Origin: G963677445 sp963678275
Lineage (GTDB): Bacteria > Bacteroidota > Ignavibacteria > Ignavibacteriales > Melioribacteraceae
Assembly (NCBI GenBank): GCA_963678275.1
Contig: OY782765.1
Coordinates: 5,084,001 to 5,148,000 of the forward strand
DNA: 64,000 bases
Direction of reading: 5' to 3'
In this document: positions 27,065 through 36,117 of the stretch, in pieces
Position numbering within the stretch: the stretch's first letter is position 1
Layout: the number at the start of each line of letters is the position of its first letter
Notes under the pieces: model-generated
Database searches by the model: none
What the model saw: the letters and a program-made list of their open reading frames with translations, nothing else
What the model was told of the DNA's origin: nothing
Position numbers and translations under genes: made by a program

Positions 27065-28237
27065 ATGAAATATCTGTTAACGACTATCGTTATTTTTCTC
27101 TTAAGCAGTTCAGTTAAAATTAATGGCTGCACCAGCTTTGCTTCTTATGGCACAAGACCCATCTACGGGATGAATTTTGATTACCCTCAAACTTCCCTTA
27201 CTCTGACAATTGAAACCGAAGGAATAACCGACTATTTCAGAATCAGGTTTGATGGCAACCTTGATGTGGTCGGGGTGAATGACAAAGGAATATTCACAAA
27301 TGCCCAGATGCAGTACCCGCATCAAATAGGGGTCAGCAATCCGGGTCCCCTTGACATCTTCTTTTCAGAGTTGTTTATAATATCCCTTACATCATTTAAT
27401 GGCGCGGGTTATATAAGAGAATTTCTAACTGAAAGCCAGCGGCTTCTACGCCAGTATCCCCAAATAACTCTGCATGAAATGATAGCCGGACCGCAGCAGG
27501 CTTTTGTCGCTGAATCAGGCGATACGGTAAATCATGTTACCGATATGGAAAATAATATGCTTGTAATGTCAAATTTCCCGCTTTATAAGTTTGCCGGACA
27601 GCCTTATACATCTGTAACAGGCGTCGGCGCGGCGAGATATAAAACATTGTATGAGTATGTCAGGGATAACAACGATTCCTTTTCAATATTGAAAGGATTT
27701 GAGGGATTGAGCCGCTGCAGGCAAAGCGGCGGATTCGCGACACGGTTCAGCATTGTCTGCGATCCCGACAGCAATAACATATATATTTCTTTCAGGAATG
27801 ATTTCAATAAAATTTGGCGGATTTCACTGGATGAAAAAATTATTGAAACCTGGAGCGGATTCGACTTTTATTATTCCCGCGGCATTGGAGAAACGGGTAT
27901 ATCATCCGAAGAGCTGATAGAGATGACATCTGTTTCGGGGGAAGATTTATCAGCGCCTGAAAAATTTACGCTTCAACAGAATTACCCCAATCCATTTAAT
28001 CCGGAAACCAGAATATCTTATTCGATTGGAAAAACCGCGGCAATAGATATTTCAATATTTAACATGGCGGGAGAGAAAATTATAACTTTGTTTAACGGCC
28101 ACAGAAATCCCGGGCATTATCACGAGCTATGGAACGGAAGAGATGAAAGGGGTTATGAGGTCAGTTCAGGAATTTATTTTTGCAGATTAAGATCGGTCAA
28201 AAAAACAATCACAAAAAAAATGACATTATTACGATAA
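27065..28237 (+). CDS. Ntn-type amide hydrolase (choloylglycine hydrolase-like) with T9SS sorting domain
   Basis: After a signal peptide (MKYLLTTIVIFLLSSSVKING), the mature part begins C-T-S-F-A-S-Y-G, with the Cys expected as N-terminal nucleophile. Y-G-M-N-F-D-Y-P follows at the place of the conserved G-R-x-x-D-W. A later R-Y-K-T-L-Y-E-Y and F-A-T-R-F-S-I-V-C-D segment fits the linear amide C-N hydrolase fold. Residues ~305-390 are a T9SS tail (QQNYPNPFNPETRISYSI, KKMTLLR). Family members hydrolyse amide bonds in penicillin V, bile salts or acyl-homoserine lactones; the substrate here is unknown. The I-N-G-C context is also lipobox-like. Confidence 0.7.
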   Translation: MKYLLTTIVIFLLSSSVKINGCTSFASYGTRPIYGMNFDYPQTSLTLTIETEGITDYFRIRFDGNLDVVGVNDKGIFTNAQMQYPHQIGVSNPGPLDIFFSELFIISLTSFNGAGYIREFLTESQRLLRQYPQITLHEMIAGPQQAFVAESGDTVNHVTDMENNMLVMSNFPLYKFAGQPYTSVTGVGAARYKTLYEYVRDNNDSFSILKGFEGLSRCRQSGGFATRFSIVCDPDSNNIYISFRNDFNKIWRISLDEKIIETWSGFDFYYSRGIGETGISSEELIEMTSVSGEDLSAPEKFTLQQNYPNPFNPETRISYSIGKTAAIDISIFNMAGEKIITLFNGHRNPGHYHELWNGRDERGYEVSSGIYFCRLRSVKKTITKKMTLLR

Positions 28238-28258
28238 ATCAGAACGGGGAAAATAATT

Positions 28259-29389
28259 ATGAAAAGAATTTTGATTATATGCCTGCTTATTTTTTCAGCC
28301 GGACTGATACCGGGGCAGGTAACTCAGCTTACGAATAGCTCAATCGGATCAAATCATCCGGTATGGTCACCGGATGGGACAATGATTGCCAGTTCGACAT
28401 GGGACCCGGCTGAATCGATTATCTGGATTACATATCTTGACGGATCGGGCACTGTTAAAGTGAATATGACCCCGGTTACGAGTGGTGACTTTTACCTGTC
28501 GTGGTCCCCTGATTCCAAAGAGCTGCTTTTTGATATCAGGGATATTGACGGTCCTTTGAGAATATGCCGTATAACCGCGTCAGGAGGTTCTTATGAAAAA
28601 ATTACTGAAAGGGGATGTTTCGCGCCCGACTGGTCTCCTGATGGTGAACAGTTTGTTTATATGGGGAGTGACGTGGAAATATGGAAAAGAAATATAGATG
28701 GCTCAAACGCGGTAAAGCTGACAAATAATCCGGCGCATGATTTCCACGCTACCTGGCATCCGGATGGTTCTAAAATTGTGTTCACTTCTGAAAGAGATGG
28801 CAACAGGGAAATATACACCATTCCCGCCTCGGGAGGGACGCCGGCAAGGTTGACCAATAATTCATGGTATGATGACCGCGCCCGCTTTTCTCCTGACGGA
28901 AGCAAAATATTGTTCGTTTCAGACAGGAGCGGCGAGGACCAGGTGTGGATAATGGATGCAGATGGAAGCAATCCATTCAGACTTACATCGGAACTGACCG
29001 AATGCACAATGCCCGACTGGTCTCCCGATGGAACTCAGGTCGTGGTCGCCGGAAAAGTTAACAATGAGTATTCATTATATATTGTTGATTTGCCTGCAAC
29101 AAGTATGGAGCCTGATCCTTCCCCCAATGATTTTGAGCTGCGTCAGAATTACCCGAATCCTTTTAATCCCGCAACTACAATAGGCTTTTCACTCGGACAG
29201 GGAGCGAATATTTCTCTGAAAATTTATAATATACTCGGTTCAGAGGTTCTTACCCTTGTGGAAAAATATATGGAGCCCGGTTACTACAAAATTAATTTTA
29301 ATTCACAGGGTCTGGAAAGCGGAATATACCTCTACCGGATCACCGGAGAGGATTTTACAGACACAAAAAAAATGATTCTTTTAAAATAA
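28259..29389 (+). CDS. TolB-like PD40 propeller protein with T9SS sorting domain
   Basis: This 376-aa protein has signal peptide ILIICLLIFSAGLIPGQ. It is followed by about six PD40 (TolB-type WD40-like) blades with the W-S-P-D-G motif (HPVWSPDGTMIASS, APDWSPDGEQFVY, FSPDGSKILFVSDR). Residues ~295-376 are a T9SS tail (RQNYPNPFNPATTIGF, ESGIYLYRI, KKMILLK). It lies 21 bp after the hydrolase gene and is probably in the same operon. TolB-like propellers usually mediate protein or peptide binding. No peptidase domain is present. Surface localisation is inferred from the tail. Confidence 0.85.
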   Translation: MKRILIICLLIFSAGLIPGQVTQLTNSSIGSNHPVWSPDGTMIASSTWDPAESIIWITYLDGSGTVKVNMTPVTSGDFYLSWSPDSKELLFDIRDIDGPLRICRITASGGSYEKITERGCFAPDWSPDGEQFVYMGSDVEIWKRNIDGSNAVKLTNNPAHDFHATWHPDGSKIVFTSERDGNREIYTIPASGGTPARLTNNSWYDDRARFSPDGSKILFVSDRSGEDQVWIMDADGSNPFRLTSELTECTMPDWSPDGTQVVVAGKVNNEYSLYIVDLPATSMEPDPSPNDFELRQNYPNPFNPATTIGFSLGQGANISLKIYNILGSEVLTLVEKYMEPGYYKINFNSQGLESGIYLYRITGEDFTDTKKMILLK

Positions 29390-29519
29390 ATTTTACCCAG
29401 GGAGAACAGGTATAAAAAAATCCCGGATGGTGTTTGCGCAGTCAGATACACCATATTTGCGCTCCGGAATAGTATTCAACTCCGGCGTCTGCCCCATCAT
29501 CAGAAAAGGATTTTTTTGC

Positions 29520-29557
29520 CAATTGTAGAGACAAGGCATGCCTTGTCTCTACAATTG
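29520..29557. repeat. 38-bp perfect palindrome, GTAGAGACAAGGCA family
   Basis: The left half CAATTGTAGAGACAAGGCA is exactly complementary to the right half with no loop. Its core is shared with copies at 2131, 29886, 58058, 58535 and 59012. It could extrude a cruciform or form a transcript hairpin. Confidence 0.9.
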
Positions 29558-29885
29558 CGCGGAAATATTTGAAGGCAAAGGGGGAGAAAAGGAGGGGTAT
29601 ATATGTTATGGTATTTCTGCCGGTTCAAATGAAAAAAATACCGATAGCGATACCGAACCCGATATCGATTTTTAATCATGTAATCCTGAAATCCTTTAAT
29701 CATGGTTCAGAAATTGACGGGAACAGATTGTATGCACAGCGGCATACCATAATATCCTGCCATGCATTGGGAACTGTTCAGCCAAAATGCGAAAAACAAG
29801 AATGATAATTTATTCAGCGCAATAAAATAGTGTATCCGCGGAACACATGATTTTTTTTGCTTTTATCTTTTTCACCAATATTTTA

Positions 29886-29909
29886 AGAGACAAGACATGC
29901 CTTGTCTCT
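29886..29909. repeat. Shorter copy of the GTAGAGACAAGG palindrome
   Basis: AGAGACAAG and CTTGTCTCT flank a near-perfect CATG centre, with one mismatch pair relative to the family consensus. Confidence 0.75.
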
Positions 29910-30057
29910 ACAGAGATTTGATCGGATAAGATGGTGAATTCAGGAAACAAGGGTGGAAAAATAATTCCTGAAAACAATAATTACTGAAGGGATTCATTGA
30001 TCACTTGAATTATTTTCAGGAATTGTTAATGTTTCAGGGATAAATATCCGGAATAAT

Positions 30058-32688
30058 ATGAAAAGATTTTTATCGGCTTTCCCGCGGGTGGTTTTTATCC
30101 TCTTCATCCTGCTTGAGACTACCCTGGCGGAAGAATATATAATAAAAAATTACAATATACATGACGGACTGGTGCAATCCGCCGTACGATCATTATACCA
30201 GGATTCAACCGGATTTTTATGGATTGGCGCCATTAACGGGCTGAGCTGTTTCGATGGCCGCAGGTTTTATAACTTTCGTGAACCGTATGATCTTTTCAGC
30301 TCCCAAATTTCAACGATAGCCCGGTCGCCTGAGGGCAATTTGCTTCTGCTGAATAAGGAAGGTGAAATATGGCAGTTTGACGGAACGGAATTCAGCAGGT
30401 ATAAGATTACTCTTCCATCTACCGGAGTCAAGATAAATGATTTTATAGTTTATGAAAAGGGGCTTTTAATTGGCACACAAAACCATGGCTGTTTTTATAT
30501 TATTGGAGAGAACGTTTTTCATTATAATTCCGAGGGAGGATTATATCATAACCGGGTGCGCGATATTTCAAGGGACAGCTATGGTATATATATTATATCG
30601 GACGGGGGAGTTAATGAGTTCAAAGATGGCGCGGTTTTTCCTTTGTTCCCGAATGAAAACTACAATATTACCGCCATTATCCGTCATTCCGGGGGAGAAT
30701 ACTGGGCCGGATTTCAAAACGAAGGGATCTTCCGGCAGAAAGATAAAACATGGGAAAAAATGTTTTCAATTCCCGGAGTATATATAAACGGATTTGCTGA
30801 AAATAAAAACACCGCTATATGGTTTTCAAGTAATTTCGGCCTGCGAAGGATAGTCGAAAATTCATTGGGCGAGGTTTACATTTTTGATGAGATTAACACA
30901 CTGCTGGTGAGAAATGTAATTATCGACAAAGAAAACAACATCTGGTGCGGCAGTTATGGAAAGGGACTTTATAAGCTGAGTGAAAGTTTCTTTTTTAATT
31001 TTACTGTAGAAAATGGCTTTTCCTCCTATTACGGAAAAGTACTTTTACACGACAGCAGAGACAGGGTCTGGGTTTCAGCGGCCACAAGGGGATGCGCGGC
31101 CTTCAGTTGCGAGGGCGCGAAATTTTTTAATGCTTCCACCGGATACTCTTTTATAAATGTTACAGGCGCGGCGGAAATCCCATCCGGAGATATTATCATT
31201 GCCGCTGATAACTCTCTTTATAAATATTCCGATTCCGGCATGAGTTTATATAATACTGAAAATCCTGGCGGCGGAATTCTTGACGTTTTTACTGACTCGC
31301 AGGGGACTCTGTGGATGGGGAAAAGAAATGACGGAGCCGTGAAGCTTTGTGATGACAAATGGGAGCGGTTTTCTTATTTACCCGATAAAATATCAGTTAC
31401 TTATATCTATGAGGATCATTCGGGTGATATGTGGTTCGCGGCTTATAACGATGGTCTCTACTGTTATAACGGGAAAGAGATAATTCATTATTCGGTCAGT
31501 AATGGTCTGGGCAGCGACATTGTTAATTCTGTACTGGATGTGTCCGGCAGTGGAATATGGATAGCGACAAAACGGGGAGTGAATATACTGAACGAAAACG
31601 GAATTACAGATACTCTTGATATCAATGATGGTTTGCCGGGAAATATTATCAATTCACTCGGATATTACGATGGAAAAGTTCTTATTGGAACTTCGGACGG
31701 GCTGGCAGTATGGGATAACCGGGATATTAACTTTTTTACAGCAAGAGAGGACCTTCCGGGAAATGATATCAGCGATGCTATAATACCTGTCGATAACTTC
31801 GGCAAAGCCTGGTTCGGTTCAACCGGGGGAGTATCGGCTTTTAAAATAAACCAGTACCTGGAAAAAGACTATTTCCACCGGGCCTATTTTAATAAAATAT
31901 ATACCGAAAAAGATACACTGCGATTTAACCTGATAAAAACAGGTGATGAAACAGACAGTCTGACATTTTCTTCTGCCCGCGATTTTATCAGGTTTGAATT
32001 TAATACCATTTCGTTTTCAAAAGAAATTTCCTGGTACCGTTATAAACTGGTCAGCGTTAATGAGAATAGCAAATGGCAATATTCAAAAGAAAACATTATT
32101 TCGGTTGACGATCCCAAATCGGGCAGCTACAGGATGGTCATTGAAACCAGAAGTTTCGGCGAGGACTGGAAACCGGCCTATGATCTTATCCTTGTGATAA
32201 CCGATCCTTTTTATAAAACAAACGCCTTTTTCATTTTTACCGGAGGGGTAATCCTTCTATTTTCTGCCGGCTATTACTACAGCCGGAAAAAACAAAAGAT
32301 TAAAAATAAATATAAAACTTCTTCTCTCAATAAAGCCGATATCGATGAGATTATGGAGAAAATAAAATTTGTTATTGAAGGTCAGAAACAATATAAAAAT
32401 TCAGGATTTACATTAAAGCAGCTTTCTGAGGTTTTATCTTTTCCGAGGGAACATTTATCACAGGTAATAAATACCCGGATGGGTAAAAATTATAACGATT
32501 ATATAAATTCCCGCAGAATTAATGAAGCGAAAACACTGCTTGAGAAAAACGGCTCGCTGAATATGCAGATAATACAGATAGCCTATGAGGTGGGATTTAA
32601 TTCAAAAAGTTCTTTTAATACCGCGTTCAAAAAATTTACTGGTAAAACACCTTCGGAGTATAAGAGGCAGTTCACGGGGCAGGGATAA
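30058..32688 (+). CDS. Membrane-spanning propeller sensor fused to AraC-type DNA-binding domain
   Basis: This 876-aa protein has a signal or anchor at residues 5-24. Two-component-regulator propeller (Reg_prop) repeats then run to ~600, with typical Q-D-S-T-G-F-L-W-I-G and D-N-I-W-C-G strands. A Y_Y_Y-type Ig domain lies at ~640-715 (FEFNTISFSKEISWYRYKL). One transmembrane helix at ~722-741 (NAFFIFTGGVILLFSAGYYY) and a basic stop-transfer segment follow. A C-terminal AraC/XylS pair of helix-turn-helices spans ~781-871 (AYEVGFNSKSSFNTAFKKFTGKTPSEYK). Neither histidine kinase nor receiver domain is present, so the periplasmic signal would reach DNA directly across the membrane. It is monocistronic. 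Confidence 0.85.
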   Translation: MKRFLSAFPRVVFILFILLETTLAEEYIIKNYNIHDGLVQSAVRSLYQDSTGFLWIGAINGLSCFDGRRFYNFREPYDLFSSQISTIARSPEGNLLLLNKEGEIWQFDGTEFSRYKITLPSTGVKINDFIVYEKGLLIGTQNHGCFYIIGENVFHYNSEGGLYHNRVRDISRDSYGIYIISDGGVNEFKDGAVFPLFPNENYNITAIIRHSGGEYWAGFQNEGIFRQKDKTWEKMFSIPGVYINGFAENKNTAIWFSSNFGLRRIVENSLGEVYIFDEINTLLVRNVIIDKENNIWCGSYGKGLYKLSESFFFNFTVENGFSSYYGKVLLHDSRDRVWVSAATRGCAAFSCEGAKFFNASTGYSFINVTGAAEIPSGDIIIAADNSLYKYSDSGMSLYNTENPGGGILDVFTDSQGTLWMGKRNDGAVKLCDDKWERFSYLPDKISVTYIYEDHSGDMWFAAYNDGLYCYNGKEIIHYSVSNGLGSDIVNSVLDVSGSGIWIATKRGVNILNENGITDTLDINDGLPGNIINSLGYYDGKVLIGTSDGLAVWDNRDINFFTAREDLPGNDISDAIIPVDNFGKAWFGSTGGVSAFKINQYLEKDYFHRAYFNKIYTEKDTLRFNLIKTGDETDSLTFSSARDFIRFEFNTISFSKEISWYRYKLVSVNENSKWQYSKENIISVDDPKSGSYRMVIETRSFGEDWKPAYDLILVITDPFYKTNAFFIFTGGVILLFSAGYYYSRKKQKIKNKYKTSSLNKADIDEIMEKIKFVIEGQKQYKNSGFTLKQLSEVLSFPREHLSQVINTRMGKNYNDYINSRRINEAKTLLEKNGSLNMQIIQIAYEVGFNSKSSFNTAFKKFTGKTPSEYKRQFTGQG

Positions 32689-32728
32689 AATGCAAGTTTG
32701 ATATTAAACCGGCATCCTCAGATGAAAA

Positions 32729-32752
32729 GGGCGCCCACAAGGGACGCCCCTA
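32729..32752. repeat. GGGCGCCCACAAGGGACGCCCCTAC-type hairpin repeat
   Basis: A short inverted repeat (GGGCG... CGCCC) with an ACAAGG loop. A close copy with GGGCGACCACAAGGGTCGCC lies at 51628-51652. It sits between the convergent regulator and barrel genes and may also work as a terminator. Confidence 0.6.
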
Positions 32753-32769
32753 CATTATATTAAAATTAT

Positions 32770-33408
32770 CTAAAGATGATATTCCAGTGTAATCAGGATT
32801 TCACGGGTTCGCCAATCGACCCAGCTTCTTGTTGATAGAGCGCCATCGGTGAATTCCCCTTCTTTTGGAACCCTGAGCAGGCCGAAATTTATTTCGCCTG
32901 ATATCGAAAATCTATGTTTCATTATCCCGAAGTCAAATTTCAGACCAGGTCCCATGAACATATTAAATTTGTTCATTTCCTCCAGGATATCCCTGTCCGT
33001 GTCATCACCTAATATAGCGTCATGTTTAATCTGGCTGCTTAGCAGATAACCGGGCTCCAGGTTGAGATAAGGAGTCAGGCAACCCCAGAATGTATACCCG
33101 GCTTTTATTGGCAGTGATAAATACATATGATCAATTCCCACGGTCTCTGTCATATCCATATAATTTATTTCATCGTACCGGCCGGCAGTGAAAACTCTAA
33201 AACCCGCGGAAAAATAAATATTATCGGGGAATTGATTATTGTACGCCGCTCCGAAACTGTACCCGGGGTTAAATTCGTTTTCCAGCTCAGATACATCGGG
33301 ATAAGATAACCATGAATGATTCATCCCGGCGCGGATGGAAAAGTCGCCGGCATAATTTTGGGCTCCGAAAAATAACAGAAGCCAGATCACAAAAAACATT
33401 CGTTTCAT
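32770..33408 (-). CDS. Outer-membrane beta-barrel protein (PorT/OmpW-like)
   Basis: This 212-aa protein has signal peptide MFFVIWLLLFFGAQNYAG. The mature part begins DFSIRAGMNHSWLSYPD and continues with alternating amphipathic strands (YFSAGFRVF, LSLPIKAGYTF, MGPGLKFDFG, FSISGEINFGLL). It ends in ILITLEYHL, with the terminal aromatic/hydrophobic pattern of outer-membrane barrels. Size fits an 8-10 strand barrel of the PorT or OMP_b-brl type. GGGGAGGA lies upstream of the ATG. It may be a structural porin-like or assembly protein. No specific role is visible. Confidence 0.75.
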   Translation of the reverse strand: MKRMFFVIWLLLFFGAQNYAGDFSIRAGMNHSWLSYPDVSELENEFNPGYSFGAAYNNQFPDNIYFSAGFRVFTAGRYDEINYMDMTETVGIDHMYLSLPIKAGYTFWGCLTPYLNLEPGYLLSSQIKHDAILGDDTDRDILEEMNKFNMFMGPGLKFDFGIMKHRFSISGEINFGLLRVPKEGEFTDGALSTRSWVDWRTREILITLEYHL

Positions 33409-33755
33409 TTTAATCCTCCCCGGATTTTTCTTAAAACGGTTATGAATACCTCAGTAAAGTTTTATCACTAAAAAAAATCTTTTTATGCTGTATTGATTTA
33501 GCAAGAACAAATCTATTCTAAATTATTTTTAGGAACAATGATAAAAATGATCCATAAACAGGATGAAAAAGTCAGGATGATAATCTGTAGCAAATCTTTT
33601 CACCGCGATTAAACGAATGTATCCTGCCCTAAAAAGAGACAAGTGCCTCAGAGAGTTTCTACTTTATTTAGTTATAAAAGGTTAGACAGAAAAAGAACAT
33701 CGAACCGGACAGGTTTATGCTGTTAGTGGTTATGTCACTTCCGATATACACCATA
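33409..33755. other. Intergenic, nothing recognised
   Basis: These 347 bp lie between the barrel gene start and the end of the deaminase pseudogene. They are AT-rich and should include the promoter of the barrel gene. I see no repeat family member or gene here. Confidence 0.4.
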
Positions 33756-34754
33756 CTATTTCAACGAGGTTCTCAGGATATTTTTGAGATTCGCTCTTTT
33801 TTCACTATCGATAAAAGCCGCGTCCAGAGCGTAGTTATTACATCGGAAAAAATGTTCTTTTTCCCAGCCAAAATATTGATTCAGCTTTTGATATTCATTG
33901 TTCAGAGTGATATTCACAAGGGAGCGGGCGTCGGTATTTATCCCGAGGGAAACTCCCTTATTATATAAAAAATCAACAGGGTGTTCACCATAAGTATTAT
34001 AAATATCGGTCTGGATATTACATGTGGGACATATCTCAAGATGAATGCCATTTTCAATTAAATATTCAACCAATTCCGGATCTTCAATACTCCTGACGCC
34101 ATGGCCGAGTCTGCCGACCCTAAAATGTTTTATTGTTTCCCGGACACTTTCCGGACCTTTAGCTTCACCCGCATGCGCTGTGCATGGCAGCAGTTTTTCA
34201 TTCGCGTACCTGAAAGCCGCTATATGTTCATCAATAGAAAAGCCGGCTTCATCCGCCGCAATATCGAATCCCGCAACACAGGTATTCGAAATATATTTTT
34301 CAACCAGTTTAACTGTTTCAAGACTTTCTTTCCCGGAATAATGCCTGAGTGTGCATAAAATAAGTCCGGCTGGTATATTAAATAATCGCGAGTTATATTC
34401 AATTCTTTCGGCAGCCGTTTCAACGACCTCTTCCGGTTTTAACCCCCCTTCCAGATGCTGAAGAGGGGTAAACCTGATTTCAGAATAAATGACATTATCC
34501 TCCTTCAGTTGGCTAAACAGGTCATCAACGGCAAACTGAATGCCCAGCCTGTTCTACATCAGTTCAATTCCTCCGACTGTGCATTTTAGAAAATCAGCAA
34601 GATCATGGCATTTTTCAGGAGCGACAAACAAATCCATATAATCAGATTCAGAAATAGCCGGCTTAAGTTTTTTTACCGCATTATAACTTAAGGAGCAGTC
34701 GAGGTGAAGATGCAGCTCAACCTTGGGCAGCAATTTTATTTCTTCGTAATTCAA
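33756..34754 (-). pseudogene. add: Adenosine deaminase interrupted by one in-frame amber codon
   Basis: The same minus-strand frame encodes a complete adenosine deaminase. The start is VELHLHLDCSLS (metal-binding H-x-H, with Cys where Gly is usual). It continues with KCHDLADFLKC, then DNVIYSEIRFTP, C-T-A-H-A-G-E-A with the catalytic His/Glu, G-H-G-V-R-S-I and G-I-N-T-D-A-R. A TAG at 34554-34556 breaks it after G-G-I-E-L-M, where one base change would restore CAG (Gln). The natural stop at 33756 is also TAG, so amber is a normal stop here. TTG at 34754 with GGAG six bases upstream is the likely start. It follows the NTF2-like gene by 31 bp. Confidence 0.85.
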
Positions 34755-34785
34755 AAGTAACTCCCGCGGAAGTTAATGGATTTTT

Positions 34786-35313
34786 TTATTGAAATTTATC
34801 AAACGCGTCCATAGGGAACGCGGCATTAAAATCATCCCCGCCAATAGTTTTATTTTCGTTTGAATCATAATCGAGGGTGATTTTCCATATCCCATTCTCT
34901 TTTTTAAGGATCACAAAAAATTTCCCATAATGTACTCTTTCGCCCGGAAGTCCTTTATCCACAGTCAATTTGTAAATCCCTCTTTCAGATGAAATAACTC
35001 TATTGTTGATCCTTTCAAAAAAACGAAGTTCGAAATGATTTTTGGGGGATTTTTCGGCGGAGGTTTCATTCTTTTTATCATATAACGCCATATAAGCTTT
35101 ATAATCGAGAATCTCTTTTCTGTTGGCGGGAATTCTGATAACCTCTTTCGAATGGATTTCTTTCATTATACTGAAATCCCCGGTGTTAAAAGCGACAATG
35201 AATTTTTGCCATACCTGGTTATTGATCTCTCGGAGTTGAACTTCTGCTTGTGAAAAAATATTTTCAGAAAACAGTCCCTGAAGCAGAAACAGGAGCAACA
35301 TTAACTTTTTCAA
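34786..35313 (-). CDS. Exported NTF2/SnoaL-like protein
   Basis: This 175-aa protein has a signal peptide (MLLLFLLQGLFSENIFSQ). It is followed by a helix (VWQKFIVAFNTGDFSIM) and a curved-sheet region (GKFFVILKKENGIWKITLDYDSN), which is characteristic of NTF2-like or SnoaL-like cone folds used for small-ligand binding or as calcium-calmodulin-like regulators. The start is a TTG at 35313 with GAGGA seven bases upstream. An internal ATG four codons on is a weaker alternative. It precedes the deaminase pseudogene by 31 bp. No specific substrate can be named. Confidence 0.7.
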   Translation of the reverse strand: MKKLMLLLFLLQGLFSENIFSQAEVQLREINNQVWQKFIVAFNTGDFSIMKEIHSKEVIRIPANRKEILDYKAYMALYDKKNETSAEKSPKNHFELRFFERINNRVISSERGIYKLTVDKGLPGERVHYGKFFVILKKENGIWKITLDYDSNENKTIGGDDFNAAFPMDAFDKFQ

Positions 35314-36117
35314 TATTGATTCCTCTATATTTTTTATGCAAAAATGATCGGAAGTATTTATTTGGTTATTTCACAGAAGACAGCAGATCCGGTGGTCGCT
35401 GCCATACAAGATGCTGCCGCAGGATTCTAATGCTTATCTACCTATGCCGGCAAAGCCGGAACCAGAAAATCATCATAATTATAAACATAAGCGACTCCGA
35501 ATGGAGCGGAATATGAATAGCCCCGGATGCAATCCGGTGGTTATATCACACGTTCACCAGCCGCGACGCTGAAGGCGTCGAATATTAACAACCCAGAGTA
35601 AATAATAACTGAAGTATATTATTTTATCTGTAGATGAGAGTTATATTCGACCCATTCACGGTCCTTTGCCTGTTTTTCTCTTAACCCCCGGGCAGCTCTC
35701 TTCGGTTGCCGCCCGTGGCTATCAATATTGAATCTCATTCGGGATTCTTTTACAGGAAAAATTTCTTGTCATTTGGCGTAGAAATTTACTTCTTATGTAA
35801 TAATCTTTCTTTCGGATACGTGAACGAGTACCGGTTCGCTCGCGGCGATATTTCAGGATGAATAATTTAACGCTTAGCGTTTTGATGAATCTGCGCCAGC
35901 CATTCAAAATTAATCAAATTTAAATAATTATCATTTATTAAGCGCAATAAAAATCATGAAAATTTTATTGAAGAGAGCGATGCCGTAAATTATTTTTCCA
36001 TGAAATTTGGATATTGTATGCGCCTTTGAATAGATTGTGAATTATTTTTACTGTTAGTATATTATTATTAAAACAGAAATGAAAAATATCATCCCAAAAA
36101 TCCGGATCAGGTCCGCT
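35314..36117. other. Intergenic region containing element B, copy 2
   Basis: No gene is supported in these 804 bp. Element B covers 35491-35750. The flanks are AT-rich, and the last 200 bp (ATTATTATTAAAAC) resemble a promoter leader for the 5'-nucleotidase. Confidence 0.5.
35491..35750. repeat. Dispersed multi-hairpin element B, copy 2
   Basis: Shares with 5857-6120 the ordered hairpins GACTCCgaatGGAG, AATAGCCCCGGATG... ATCCGGTGG, CGACGCTGAAGGCGTCG, CCCCGGGCAGCTCTC... and CTCATTCGGGATTCTTTT. The middle spacer is diverged but the stems are kept. Confidence 0.7.

Larger units (their letters stand above)
29390..30057. other. Intergenic region with palindromes and repeat fragments
   Basis: Contains the 38-bp perfect palindrome at 29520-29557 and a shorter relative at 29886-29909. 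It also holds an inverted piece of the composite element at ~29640-29712 (ATACCGATAGCGATACCG, then TAATCATG... CTTTAATCATGGTTCAG). No gene is supported; short frames here are repeat derived. The last 100 bp should hold the promoter of the regulator at 30058. Confidence 0.55.

Noticed and set aside
34045..34358. Plus-strand frames over the deaminase
   Set aside because: They are antisense to a continuous deaminase frame with clear catalytic motifs.
34554..34556. Amber recoding as pyrrolysine, suggested by the nearby corrinoid methyl-transfer genes
   Set aside because: The deaminase family has no pyrrolysine, TAG is used as the normal stop by several genes here including this one, and no pylT or pylS is seen.
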